Origin: UBA1952 sp965200035
Lineage (GTDB): Bacteria; Bacteroidota; Bacteroidia; Chitinophagales; Chitinophagaceae
Assembly: GCA_965200035.1 (NCBI GenBank)
Contig: OZ241334.1
Coordinates: forward strand, 2,604,001 to 2,668,000
Direction of reading: 5' to 3'
DNA length: 64,000 nt
The stretch's first letter is position 1. Every line of letters begins with the position of its first letter. Shown piece by piece: positions 1 to 8,845 of this stretch. A program made the translations under genes and the position numbers. Below the pieces are notes generated by a model. The model did not search any database, was not told where the DNA came from, and was given only the letters and a program-made list of their open reading frames with translations.

Positions 1-1062
1 TTCACCGATCCCGTCATTATAGCGCTTGGAGCTAAAAGCATTAGTGTATTCAACTTTGAATTGGATCAAACCATCTACAGCCCCGCCACGGGTATTGATA
101 TAAAGATTGCCACCAATGAAAAAGCCTTACAGAGAGAGCAGAACCGGGGAAAGGAAACGGACATCAAAAAGCGCATCAGCCTTGCTTATTTGAATGCGCT
201 GTTGAGAAGCCTGCAATACCGGATTGCGCAGCAGGAAGAAATACGATTGCTTGCATACTTAACCGTTGCAAACGGCCGATATAAAAATGGTGCAATCATT
301 GAAAATGACTACCTGAGAGCCAGGCTGGACTATGAAAACTCGCGTCAGCAGGTAACCATCAGCAAGCAGAATTATGAACTGAGCCTGGTGACGCTGCGCT
401 ATCAGCTCAATGTACCTGCTGATACAAAATTGAAGCTGACGGATAGCCTTGGCGAGCCTGACAATCAAAACCTTCCTGTTCCTGTTCCTGGCCTGAATGC
501 TATACAGAGCCGTACTGAAATCCGGCAGCTTCAACTACAACAGCAAGCCGACAACCTGCAAATGCGCAGGCAACGCCGCATGACATTGCCCACTCTTTCA
601 TTCGTAGGAAATTATGCTGCGCAACACCTGAGCCAGGATTTCAATTTCAGCTATGCCAATACAGATATGTGGTCCGCATTCAACAGCGTAGGTCTTAGAT
701 TAAACGTGCCTTTATCCGCTCATTTTACAAACCGTAACAGCACTCAGGAAACTCAACTGCGTGCGTTCCAAACCGAAGCCTTACAGCAGCAAACTACCCT
801 GGATATAAACTACCAGGTGACGCAATCACAGACAGACTTAAGCAATGCAATACAAAATCTGCAAACCGCCAAAGCAAGCTACGACCTCGCGCAACAGGTT
901 TATAAAAACCAAAGCGATCAACTGGAGTTGGGTGGATTAAGCTACGATCAATTGTTCAATACGGAATCATCGTTGGCCAGCTCTGAAAGCAACTATATCT
1001 CGGCGGTTTATCAATGCATGATTGCTAAGCTAAATTACGATATTGCTATCGGAGTGTTTTAG
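1..1062 (+). CDS. TolC-family outer-membrane efflux protein, 5'-truncated by window edge
   Basis: The reading frame is open from base 1 without a start, so the gene begins upstream of the window; about 353 C-terminal residues are seen. The sequence is rich in Gln, Leu, Ala and Asn in long helical stretches, with the repeated pattern of two coiled-coil hairpins separated by beta-strand segments (for example around the SFVGNYAAQ and VGLRLNVPLS stretches) that marks TolC-type outer-membrane factors. Such proteins form a trimeric channel across the outer membrane for RND, ABC or MFS efflux systems. The stop is followed by about 235 bases and then a divergently acting but co-directional TetR gene, so this gene probably belongs to a separate upstream efflux operon and not to the RND operon that follows, which has its own outer-membrane factor. 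The substrate cannot be told. Confidence 0.85.
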   Translation, partial: FTDPVIIALGAKSISVFNFELDQTIYSPATGIDIKIATNEKALQREQNRGKETDIKKRISLAYLNALLRSLQYRIAQQEEIRLLAYLTVANGRYKNGAIIENDYLRARLDYENSRQQVTISKQNYELSLVTLRYQLNVPADTKLKLTDSLGEPDNQNLPVPVPGLNAIQSRTEIRQLQLQQQADNLQMRRQRRMTLPTLSFVGNYAAQHLSQDFNFSYANTDMWSAFNSVGLRLNVPLSAHFTNRNSTQETQLRAFQTEALQQQTTLDINYQVTQSQTDLSNAIQNLQTAKASYDLAQQVYKNQSDQLELGGLSYDQLFNTESSLASSESNYISAVYQCMIAKLNYDIAIGVF

Positions 1063-1261
1063 GCAAACGGAAAAATGAACATTAAAATATAATCTACGCT
1101 GTCTGTATCATCCATTTCTGGCTGTATTTATTCCAAATGAAGAAGTTTGGTTTTTGGGCATAAGATAAATGCTCTTATTATTTTAGTAAGGCTATCTATT
1201 CTGCCATTGCAATATTTGATGGCTGTGTTGCAGCCTGTAAAGATTCCTGCGGTACTTTTGC

Positions 1262-1274
1262 TTAACGGTGTTAG
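1262..1274. promoter_or_regulatory. Putative TetR operator upstream of the tetR-like gene
   Basis: TTAACGGTGTTAG is a near-perfect palindrome of the form TTAAC-N3-GTTAr, 24 bases upstream of the regulator start. A perfect version, TTAAC-ACC-GTTAA, lies at 1924-1936 in front of the efflux operon. Two matching palindromes on both sides of a TetR gene are the usual sign of autoregulation plus control of the target operon. That this TetR protein binds them is inference. Confidence 0.55.
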
Positions 1275-1298
1275 ATTGTTTAAGTGCAATTATCAGAT

Positions 1299-1904
1299 AT
1301 GGCCAGCAAAGAACGGATACAGCGTCAAAAGGAGGAAACAAGGGGTAAGATCCTTACCGCAGCGCTGCAAATAGTGAAAGAGGATGGCTGGCAGGCATTG
1401 AGCCTCCGGAAGATTGCTGACGTCATTGAATACACAGCACCAATCATTTATGAATATTTTACGAACAAAGAAGCTATCCTGCTGGAATTGACCAGACAAG
1501 GCTATGCATTGCTCTATAACCGGCTTGTAGAAGCTCAGCAAAAGCACCGCCTGCCGGCAAAGCAGCTGGAAGCCATGTGGATGGCTTACTGGAATTTTGC
1601 CTTCGCTGAGAAAGAATACTATCAGGTAATGTTTGGTGTAGAGATGAACTGCTGCGCCATAGAAGCAAAGCTCGGCGAGCATGAATCACCATATGATCTT
1701 TTTACCGAAGTAATCCGCCTCGTTCTTCCCGCCAAAAATCCATCTGAAGATGTGCTGTGCCGCTGGTACTTCACTTTCTGGTCTGTAGTGCATGGATTGG
1801 TATCCATCAACATTACGCGCATCGGTGTAGGCACTACCGATGAGATGAATAAGCAAATCCTGAAAAGCGCCATCAGCGGCATCATAAGGTCTATGACCGA
1901 CTAA
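1299..1904 (+). CDS. TetR/AcrR-family transcriptional regulator
   Basis: The protein is about 201 residues from ATG 1299, a typical TetR length. The N-terminal region up to about residue 60 carries the helix-turn-helix (GWQALSLRKIADVI followed by APIIYEYFTNKEAIL), with the classical IYeYFxnKEaLl signature of TetR DNA-binding domains. The rest is an all-helical ligand-binding and dimerisation domain with several aromatic residues. An in-frame GTG at 1284 would add five residues, but ATG 1299 gives the standard N-terminus MASKERIQRQKEE. It lies 48 bases upstream of the RND adaptor on the same strand, and matching palindromes flank it, so it is most likely the repressor of the efflux operon, relieved by a pump substrate. 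The ligand is unknown. Confidence 0.9.
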   Translation: MASKERIQRQKEETRGKILTAALQIVKEDGWQALSLRKIADVIEYTAPIIYEYFTNKEAILLELTRQGYALLYNRLVEAQQKHRLPAKQLEAMWMAYWNFAFAEKEYYQVMFGVEMNCCAIEAKLGEHESPYDLFTEVIRLVLPAKNPSEDVLCRWYFTFWSVVHGLVSINITRIGVGTTDEMNKQILKSAISGIIRSMTD

Positions 1905-1923
1905 AATTTTTTACCCCTTTTAC

Positions 1924-1936
1924 TTAACACCGTTAA
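1924..1936. promoter_or_regulatory. Putative TetR operator in front of the RND efflux operon
   Basis: TTAACACCGTTAA is a perfect inverted repeat (TTAAC, three-base spacer, GTTAA) located 16 bases upstream of the adaptor start. Its reverse complement closely matches the site at 1262-1274 upstream of the regulator. Position and symmetry fit an operator that blocks transcription of the efflux operon. Confidence 0.6.
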
Positions 1937-1952
1937 ACAATATTACACCATT

Positions 1953-3092
1953 ATGAAGTTTCCATTAATTTTTATGGCGGCAGCCATCGTGCTGCAAAGC
2001 TGCAGCAGTAAATCACCGCAGCAGCAGGCAGCCGCACCGCCCGCAACCGAAGTAGTAACCATCACAACAGGCAGCGCGCTTACTGAAAATGAATACACCG
2101 CATCTCTGGAAGGAAAGACTGACGTAGAGATCAGGCCACAGGTAGATGGCCGCCTGGCGCAGGTTCTGGTAGATGAAGGCAGCTTTGTACACGCTGGTCA
2201 GGGCTTATTTAAAATTGATGACCTGCCTTACCGCGAACAATACAATAGCGCATTAGCCGGGCTTCATGCAGCCGAAGCAACGATCAGCAGCACGCAGCTT
2301 GAAATAGATAAAATCGCCCCGCTGGTTAAAAATAAAGTTGTTTCAGAAGTTCAGCTAAAATCAGCCAGAGCAACGCATCAACTGGCCATTGCAAATGCGG
2401 AACAAGCGAAAGCAGCGGTAGCAGCCGCGCAGATCAATCTGGGATATACACTGGTAAAAGCGCCGGTGAGCGGCTACATTGGCCGGCTGCCAAAAAAACA
2501 GGGTAGTCTGGTAGGTCATGCCGATCCACAGGCGCTGACAACCCTTACAGATGTTGCAGAAGTGAACGCCTATTTTTCATTAAGCGAGGGAGATTTCATT
2601 CGCTTCAAAGAGAAATATCCGGGCAGCACAATAAATGACAAATTGAAAGCGCTGCCTCCGGTTACGCTGCTGCTTGCCGATAACACAGAATACAATGTGC
2701 AGGGGCACGTAACCATGATCGACGGTCAGTTTGACAAGCATACCGCAGCGATCACATTACGGGCCAGCTTCCCGAATCCACAGGGCTTGCTGCGATCCGG
2801 AAATACCGGCAGAGTACGTCTTGCCATACCACACGATGCGGTAGTGCTGGTGCCGGCTGCTGCTACGCTGGAAATGCAGGACAAGCTGTTCGTGTACGTC
2901 GTGGGGGATAGCAATAAAGTGGCCAAAACGCCAATTACCATCAGTGGAAAAAGCGGTGACAATTATATCGTTCAATCAGGTATTGCATCCGGGCAGCGCA
3001 TAGTATTTAGCGGTCTGGATCATATGCAGGATGGCGTGGTGATACAACCCGTTGCGCCGGCCGGAAGTAAGGCCATATCGATGAAGCAATAA
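1953..3092 (+). CDS. RND efflux periplasmic adaptor (membrane fusion) lipoprotein
   Basis: The 379-residue protein starts with a lipoprotein signal ending in the lipobox LQSC (Cys17), so it is anchored in the inner membrane facing the periplasm. It then has the HlyD/AcrA-type order: a split biotinyl-lipoyl domain (DVEIRPQVDGRLAQVLVDEG near residue 60 and LVKAPVSGYIGRL near residue 170), a coiled-coil hairpin between the halves, a beta-barrel region, and a membrane-proximal domain at the end. Adaptors of this family link the inner-membrane RND pump to the outer-membrane channel. It is the first gene of a three-gene operon with pump (44 bases downstream) and channel, behind a TetR operator. Length and domain order are normal. 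Confidence 0.93.
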   Translation: MKFPLIFMAAAIVLQSCSSKSPQQQAAAPPATEVVTITTGSALTENEYTASLEGKTDVEIRPQVDGRLAQVLVDEGSFVHAGQGLFKIDDLPYREQYNSALAGLHAAEATISSTQLEIDKIAPLVKNKVVSEVQLKSARATHQLAIANAEQAKAAVAAAQINLGYTLVKAPVSGYIGRLPKKQGSLVGHADPQALTTLTDVAEVNAYFSLSEGDFIRFKEKYPGSTINDKLKALPPVTLLLADNTEYNVQGHVTMIDGQFDKHTAAITLRASFPNPQGLLRSGNTGRVRLAIPHDAVVLVPAAATLEMQDKLFVYVVGDSNKVAKTPITISGKSGDNYIVQSGIASGQRIVFSGLDHMQDGVVIQPVAPAGSKAISMKQ

Positions 3093-3136
3093 TGCTTTAC
3101 CGCGAATCATTCATTTAATCTTATCAAGCCTTAATC

Positions 3137-6100
3137 ATGTTTAAGAAGTTTATTGAGCGCCCGGTACTGGCAACTGTTATCTCCGTGCTGCTGGTCATAC
3201 TGGGCGTACTGGGCATCCGCACCCTGCCACTGGAGCGCTTCCCGGACATCGCGCCGCCGGCGGTACAGGTAACTGCGCTTTATCCCGGTGCAAATGCTGA
3301 AACCATTCTGCGGTCGGTAGCGCCATCTCTTGAAGAATCAATCAATGGTGTGGAAGGCATGAGCTATATGAGCTCTACCGCCAGTAATGATGGCTCATTA
3401 ATTATCTCCGTTTATTTTAAGCTGGGCACCAATCCGGATCAGGCTGCCGTGAATGTACAAAACCGCGTAGCACAGGCGACCAGCCAGCTACCGGCAGAAG
3501 TAGTACAGGCGGGCATCACCACAGCCAAGCAGCAAAACAGCCTCTTGATGGTAGTGGATTTGTACAGCGATCACCCGGAACAGTACGACCAGACCTTTCT
3601 GGCCAACTATGCCAACATTAATCTGGTGCCGGACATTAAGCGAATTCCAGGTGTGGGACAGGCTATCATTTTCGGTGGCAATAAAGATTACTCGATGCGC
3701 GTATGGCTGAACCCCGCGCAGATGGCCGCTTACCAGCTTTCGCCACAGGAAGTAACAGCAGCTATACAGGATCAGAATCTGGAAGCCGCGCCGGGGCGGT
3801 TTGGCGAAAGCAGCAAAGAAGCTTTTGAATACATCGTAAAATATAAAGGCAAACTGAACAAGCCTGATGACTATGCGAACATTGTAATCCGCAGCAATGC
3901 TGACGGTTCTGTGCTGCGATTGAAAGATGTGGCACGTGTAGAGCTGGGCGCCTATAGCTATTCCAGCAATACACGCATCAACGGTAAGCCCGGCATTGAT
4001 ATCGGAACATTCCAGCTATCAGGCTCTAACTCTAGTGAGATACAGATTGCTATCCGTGAATTTATGGAGAAGGCGTCAGCCCATTTTCCGAAAGGAGTGA
4101 AGTTCAATATCCTGTACAATACAAAAGATGCGCTCGATTCTTCAATTGAACAGGTTGAGCATACGTTGATTGAAGCTTTTGCGCTCGTGTTTTTAGTGGT
4201 ATTCCTGTTTCTGCAAGACTTCCGTTCTACCCTGATACCTGCTATTGCCGTTCCTGTGGCCATTCTGGGTACTTTCTTCTTTATGCAATTGTTTGGCTTT
4301 TCCATCAATCTGCTTACCCTGTTCGCTTTGGTATTGGCCATTGGTATTGTGGTGGATGATGCCATTGTGGTGGTGGAGGCTGTACATGCCAAAATGGAAC
4401 ATCGCAACATTACCGCAAGAAATGCCACGATTTCTGCCATGAGTGAGATTACAGGAGCGATCATTTCAATTACCCTCGTAATGGCTGCTGTATTCCTACC
4501 AGTCGGATTTATGAAAGGATCTACTGGAGTGTTTTATCGGCAGTTTGCATTTACCCTGGCTATTGCCATCGTGATCTCTGCAGTGAACGCGCTTACGCTG
4601 AGCCCTGCTTTATGCGCACTACTGCTGAAAAACAATCATGCTGATGGAGCTAGTCCTCACGCACCAAAAGCCAGCTTTAAAGAAAAATTCTTTGCAGGGT
4701 TTAACAGTGGCTTCAACCGGATGACCAGGAAATACATTGGCAGCCTGCAATTCCTGATTCGCCATAAATGGGTGAGCCTGGCCGGATTGGTATTGATATT
4801 GGTCAGTACATTCTGGATGATGCGTAAAACGCAGAGTGGATTCATCCCCTCAGAAGATCAGGGCTTTATTGCCATTGCGCTTTCCATGCCTTCCGGCGCT
4901 TCGCTGGACCGTACAACCGAAGTCTTGCATCAGGCAGAGCAATCCTTGCAGCCACAGGCTTATACAGAATTACTGAATACGCTTTCCGGCTTCAATATTC
5001 TCACGCAATCCAGCAGCTCTTCAGCGGGTGTTTGCTTTGTACTGCTGAAGCCCGAAAAACAACGTGGAGCACAAAAGAATATTGATGACATTATGAACGA
5101 CATCCGCGGCAAGCTGGCGGGCATCAAGGGAGGAAACTTCTTTGTGTTCACCTTCCCGACCGTACCGGGCTTCAGCAATGTAGATGGACTTGATCTTGTG
5201 CTGCAGGACCGTATGAACGGACCGCTGGATAAATTCAGCAGCGTCTCAAATTCCTTCCTGGGCGCGCTGATGCAGCGCAAGGAAATAGCCTTTGCCTTTA
5301 CTTCTTTCCATGCCGACTATCCACAGCTGGAGCTGGAAGTGGATGACGTAAAAGCAAAGCAATTAGGTGTATCCGTACGCGATTTGTTGCAGACGATACA
5401 GGCCTACTTCGGCAGTGCGCAGGCTTCAGATTTTAACCGCTTTGGTAAATATTATCGGGTAATGGTGCAGGCCGATTGGACAGCGCGGGCCAACCCGACC
5501 GGTATGGATGGGGTGTTTGTAAAAAACAGCACCGGCGATATGGTGCCTGTAAGCTCTATGGCAACCCTGAAGCGCGTTTACGGCGCAGAAAATGCCTCGC
5601 GATATAATCTGTTCAGCTCGATCAGCATCAGTGCCATGCCAAAGCCCGGCTATAGCTCCGGCGATGCCATACGTGCTGTTGAAGAAGTGGCAAAGACCAA
5701 TTTACCGGAAGGCTATACTTATCAGTTCTCAGGTATTACCAAGGAAGAAATCTCATCGGGCGGCCAATCAGTGGTGATATTCACACTGTGCTTATTGTTT
5801 GTTTACTTCCTGCTGGCGGCTCAGTACGAAAGCTACATCCTGCCACTGGCGGTAATCCTGTCTATCCCTACCGGCATCTTTGGAGTGTTTGCCGCTATTG
5901 GTCTGGCAGGTATCGAGAATAACATCTACGTACAGGTAGCGCTGGTTATGCTCATAGGCCTGTTGGCTAAAAATGCGATCCTGATTGTAGAGTTTGCGGT
6001 ACAGCGCCGTCGTGCCGGTAAGTCATTACCCGCAGCCGCGCTGGAAGCAGCCAGACTGCGCCTCCGTCCGATCATCATGACCTCACTGGCCTTTATAGTA

Positions 6101-6352
6101 GGGCTGATACCCATGATGAATGCGGGCGGTCCTTCTGCCAAGGGCAATCACTCAATCAGCATTGGTGCGGCTGGCGGTATGCTTACAGGCGTTTTGCTAG
6201 GGTTGTTCCTTATACCCATTTTCTTCATCGTGTTCCAGCGCTTGCAGGAAAAAATAAGCCGCAAGCCTGTTACTGATTCATCACTTTCAAATAACCATCA
6301 TGAAAATCATACGCATAGGCCTGCTCTTGTTATCGACGAGTATGCTGTTTAG
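3137..6352 (+). CDS. RND multidrug efflux pump, inner-membrane permease (HAE1 type)
   Basis: This 1071-residue protein has the full AcrB/MexB architecture. An N-terminal membrane helix (FIERPVLATVISVLLVILG) is followed by a large periplasmic porter loop, a bundle of helices, a second periplasmic loop and the last helices. The TM4 motif GIVVDDAIVVVEAV contains the paired aspartates of the proton relay. The FxGFSINxLTLFALVLAIG stretch is typical of the hydrophobe/amphiphile exporter subfamily. The pump is a homotrimer that exports drugs or other amphiphiles using the proton gradient. The C-terminus is His/Asn-rich and runs 53 bases into the next gene, which starts in another frame; such an overlap suggests translational coupling. 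Substrate range cannot be read from the sequence. Confidence 0.96.
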   Translation: MFKKFIERPVLATVISVLLVILGVLGIRTLPLERFPDIAPPAVQVTALYPGANAETILRSVAPSLEESINGVEGMSYMSSTASNDGSLIISVYFKLGTNPDQAAVNVQNRVAQATSQLPAEVVQAGITTAKQQNSLLMVVDLYSDHPEQYDQTFLANYANINLVPDIKRIPGVGQAIIFGGNKDYSMRVWLNPAQMAAYQLSPQEVTAAIQDQNLEAAPGRFGESSKEAFEYIVKYKGKLNKPDDYANIVIRSNADGSVLRLKDVARVELGAYSYSSNTRINGKPGIDIGTFQLSGSNSSEIQIAIREFMEKASAHFPKGVKFNILYNTKDALDSSIEQVEHTLIEAFALVFLVVFLFLQDFRSTLIPAIAVPVAILGTFFFMQLFGFSINLLTLFALVLAIGIVVDDAIVVVEAVHAKMEHRNITARNATISAMSEITGAIISITLVMAAVFLPVGFMKGSTGVFYRQFAFTLAIAIVISAVNALTLSPALCALLLKNNHADGASPHAPKASFKEKFFAGFNSGFNRMTRKYIGSLQFLIRHKWVSLAGLVLILVSTFWMMRKTQSGFIPSEDQGFIAIALSMPSGASLDRTTEVLHQAEQSLQPQAYTELLNTLSGFNILTQSSSSSAGVCFVLLKPEKQRGAQKNIDDIMNDIRGKLAGIKGGNFFVFTFPTVPGFSNVDGLDLVLQDRMNGPLDKFSSVSNSFLGALMQRKEIAFAFTSFHADYPQLELEVDDVKAKQLGVSVRDLLQTIQAYFGSAQASDFNRFGKYYRVMVQADWTARANPTGMDGVFVKNSTGDMVPVSSMATLKRVYGAENASRYNLFSSISISAMPKPGYSSGDAIRAVEEVAKTNLPEGYTYQFSGITKEEISSGGQSVVIFTLCLLFVYFLLAAQYESYILPLAVILSIPTGIFGVFAAIGLAGIENNIYVQVALVMLIGLLAKNAILIVEFAVQRRRAGKSLPAAALEAARLRLRPIIMTSLAFIVGLIPMMNAGGPSAKGNHSISIGAAGGMLTGVLLGLFLIPIFFIVFQRLQEKISRKPVTDSSLSNNHHENHTHRPALVIDEYAV

Positions 6353-7715
6353 TGCTTGCCGCATTACCAAAGATGTAGCATTGCCAAATCCTGCGCTACC
6401 CGTTGCATTCCGCAATGCCCCCGCAGCAGATGATACAGCCAGTGCAGGCGACATTTCTTGGAAAACTTTCTTTACTGATGCAGCGTTACAGCAATTGATC
6501 GACAGTGCTATCGTACGTAATTACGATATGCAGTTGGCAGCAGAAAACATGGAGCAAGCTCACTTGCTGCTGAGGCAATCAAAATGGGGTTATGCTCCTG
6601 ATGTCAATCTTCAGGTAAATGCCGGTATTTCCCGCCCTTCTGATAACAGTCTGAACGGGCTTAGCCTGAGCCAGTTTTTGGGTACATCGCATATTGAAGA
6701 TTATACTGCCGCTGTAGGACTGAGTTGGGAGGCTGACATATGGGGAAAGGTGCGCAACCAAAAGCGTAGCGCGCTTGCTGCTTATCTGCAATCGGAGGAA
6801 GCAAGAAAGGGCCTGCAGACACGCCTTATAGCTTCAGTAGCTGCCGGCTACTACAATCTGCTGATGCTGGATGAACAGCTCGCTGTAGCCAGGAAAAATC
6901 TGGCGCTCAACGATAGCACGCTTACCATTATCCGCCTGCAGTATGATGCCGGGCAGGTAACGGCGCTGGGCGTGCAGCAAGCCGAAGCGCAACGGCTGAC
7001 AGCAGCACAATTGATACCACAACTGGGGCAGGATATGACCATACAGGAAAATGCGCTGAATATCCTTGCCGGTCGATTGCCGGATAATGTAACCCGTGCA
7101 GCATCACTTAATGATGTGGCAGTGCCAACAGCGATACCATCAGGGTTGCCAGTCCATCTGCTAAGCCGGCGTCCTGATGTGAAAAGCAGCGAACTGGCGC
7201 TAACGGTCTCTAATGCGCAGGTAGGTATCGCTAGGGCTAACATGTATCCAACATTGAACATTACTGCGAGTGGAGGGGTAAATGCTTTTAAGTTCACCAA
7301 TTGGTTCAGCATTCCGGCCTCTTTGTTTGGCATTGCGGCGGGCAGTCTTACCCAGCCGCTGTTGCAGCGCAGGCAATTGCAAACGCGGTATCACCTGGCA
7401 CAGGTAGAACGTGAGAAGACCGTTATCCGTTTCCGGCAAACATTATTGAATGCGGTCGGAGAAGTTTCTGATGTTTTGGTGCAGACTGAGCAGATAGAGA
7501 AACGCTACATCGTGGCAGCCCAAAGAGTAGAGGCATTGCAGACCGCTATTAGTAGTGCAAACCTTTTGTTCAAGAATGGCATGGCTACTTATTTGGAAGT
7601 GATCACAGCGCAGGCAAATCTGTTACAGAGTGAATTGGAACTAAGCGCCATACGGCGGAATCAGCTAAGCGCATCTGTTGAGCTCTACCGGGCATTGGGC
7701 GGCGGATGGCAGTAA
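6300..7715 (+). CDS. Outer-membrane factor lipoprotein of the RND efflux operon (OprM/NodT type)
   Basis: The 471-residue protein has a signal peptide ending in a lipobox (FSAC, Cys20) and then the duplicated outer-membrane-efflux-protein fold. Features include DISWKTFFTDAALQQLI near residue 55, typical of OprM-type factors, the LSWEADIWGKVRNQKRSA segment, LLSRRPDVKSSELAL, and a final hairpin around NGMATYLEVITAQANLLQSELEL. These match the NodT/OprM subfamily, which is acylated, unlike TolC. It supplies the outer-membrane channel for the adaptor and pump encoded just upstream; its start lies inside the pump gene's 3' end. Completing the tripartite set means the operon can act without another locus. 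Confidence 0.94.
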   Translation: MKIIRIGLLLLSTSMLFSACRITKDVALPNPALPVAFRNAPAADDTASAGDISWKTFFTDAALQQLIDSAIVRNYDMQLAAENMEQAHLLLRQSKWGYAPDVNLQVNAGISRPSDNSLNGLSLSQFLGTSHIEDYTAAVGLSWEADIWGKVRNQKRSALAAYLQSEEARKGLQTRLIASVAAGYYNLLMLDEQLAVARKNLALNDSTLTIIRLQYDAGQVTALGVQQAEAQRLTAAQLIPQLGQDMTIQENALNILAGRLPDNVTRAASLNDVAVPTAIPSGLPVHLLSRRPDVKSSELALTVSNAQVGIARANMYPTLNITASGGVNAFKFTNWFSIPASLFGIAAGSLTQPLLQRRQLQTRYHLAQVEREKTVIRFRQTLLNAVGEVSDVLVQTEQIEKRYIVAAQRVEALQTAISSANLLFKNGMATYLEVITAQANLLQSELELSAIRRNQLSASVELYRALGGGWQ

Positions 7716-7833
7716 GAGCGGTTTTTAATTCATCTTGATGAGCCATATGGACAAGTAAATTGAGCCGTAAAGAAAGCGAATCCTGGATTTAACCACTGAC
7801 CTTTGACCATTCTTAACCTGTAATAGATCAACA

Positions 7834-8805
7834 ATGACAAAGATCACAAAAATAGCGCTTGGCAATAATGGCCCGCTCGTCTCAAAGCTCGGACTAGGCT
7901 GCATGCGCATGTCTTCCGTTTGGGGTGGCCCGGTGAATGATGAAAAGGAAAGTATCGCAACCATAAAGGAAGCGTTGGATAACGGCATTAATTTTTTGAA
8001 TACCGGCGATTTTTATGGCAGCGGCCATAATGAGCTTTTGGTAGGCAAAGCCATCAAGGGCCGGAGAGACGATGCATTCCTGAGCGTTAAGTTTGGTGCC
8101 ATCTTTTACAACGGTCAGTGGCTTGGTTTGGATCTGCGCCCGATAGCCATCAAGAACTTCATCAATTATTCGTTGGTTCGTCTGGGCGTAGAGACTATTG
8201 ATCTTTATCAACCATGCAGGCTCGACAACAGCGTTCCGATAGAAGATGTGATTGGTACCGTTGCAGACCTGATCAGGGAAGGGAAAGTGCGCTATCTCGG
8301 CGTTTCTGAAATAACCGCAGAGCAGCTGCGCAAAGCAAATAGTGTTCATCCCGTAACCGCGCTGGAAATAGGCTATTCACTGGCCGATCGCCAGATAGAA
8401 AGCAACCTTTTGCCTACCGCAGAAGAGTTAGGCATAGGCGTGGTGGCTTTCGCTAATACAGCTGAAGGTCTGCTTACCGGCGACATGAAAGCTCCATTGG
8501 CATCCGAGGATTATCACAATCACTTTACACGCTTTCAGGGTGAAAATCTGATTAAAAACCTGGAGAAAGTTGAATTGTTGAAGACAATGGCAAAGGAAAA
8601 AGGATTGACTCCAACACAATTAGCAATTGCTTGGGTAAATGCACAGGGCGGGCATATCATGCCGCTGGTAAGCATGAGCCGGAGGTCGCGGCTACCGGAA
8701 AATATGCAGGCTATGGAAATCGTCTTCTCTCCCGAAGAGATGAATACTTTGAACACGCAATTTGCGTCTGGTTCAATTTTGGGCAGCACCTATTTGCAGC
8801 GTTAG
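7834..8805 (+). CDS. Aldo/keto reductase-family oxidoreductase with altered catalytic tetrad
   Basis: The 323-residue protein shows the AKR TIM-barrel signatures: LGLGCMRMS near residue 20, FLNTGDFYGSGHNELLVG at 54-71, SVKFG at 84-88, DLYQPCRLD at 123-131 and a C-terminal NADP-binding segment. In the canonical tetrad Asp-Tyr-Lys-His, Tyr61 and Lys86 are present, but the Asp position reads Asn56 (LNTGDFYG where IDTAxxYG is usual) and the His position reads Cys128. This pattern also occurs in a known AKR branch with QPxRxDP, so it may be a subfamily trait and not damage. Substrate unknown. A frameshifted AraC regulator follows on the same strand and may once have controlled it. ATG start, normal length. 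Confidence 0.88.
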   Translation: MTKITKIALGNNGPLVSKLGLGCMRMSSVWGGPVNDEKESIATIKEALDNGINFLNTGDFYGSGHNELLVGKAIKGRRDDAFLSVKFGAIFYNGQWLGLDLRPIAIKNFINYSLVRLGVETIDLYQPCRLDNSVPIEDVIGTVADLIREGKVRYLGVSEITAEQLRKANSVHPVTALEIGYSLADRQIESNLLPTAEELGIGVVAFANTAEGLLTGDMKAPLASEDYHNHFTRFQGENLIKNLEKVELLKTMAKEKGLTPTQLAIAWVNAQGGHIMPLVSMSRRSRLPENMQAMEIVFSPEEMNTLNTQFASGSILGSTYLQR

Positions 8806-8845
8806 CAATGGGCTTCGTAAGCCTGCCTTTCAATATTTTTACGTA

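Noticed and set aside
1147..1374. Open frame of 75 codons before the TetR gene
   Set aside because: It overlaps the TetR start and its operator in another frame and the peptide has no coding character.
8762..8845. Upstream extension of the AraC reading frame into the aldo/keto reductase gene
   Set aside because: The first 28 codons are the reductase's 3' end in another frame; the AraC domain starts later, so GTG 8846 was preferred.
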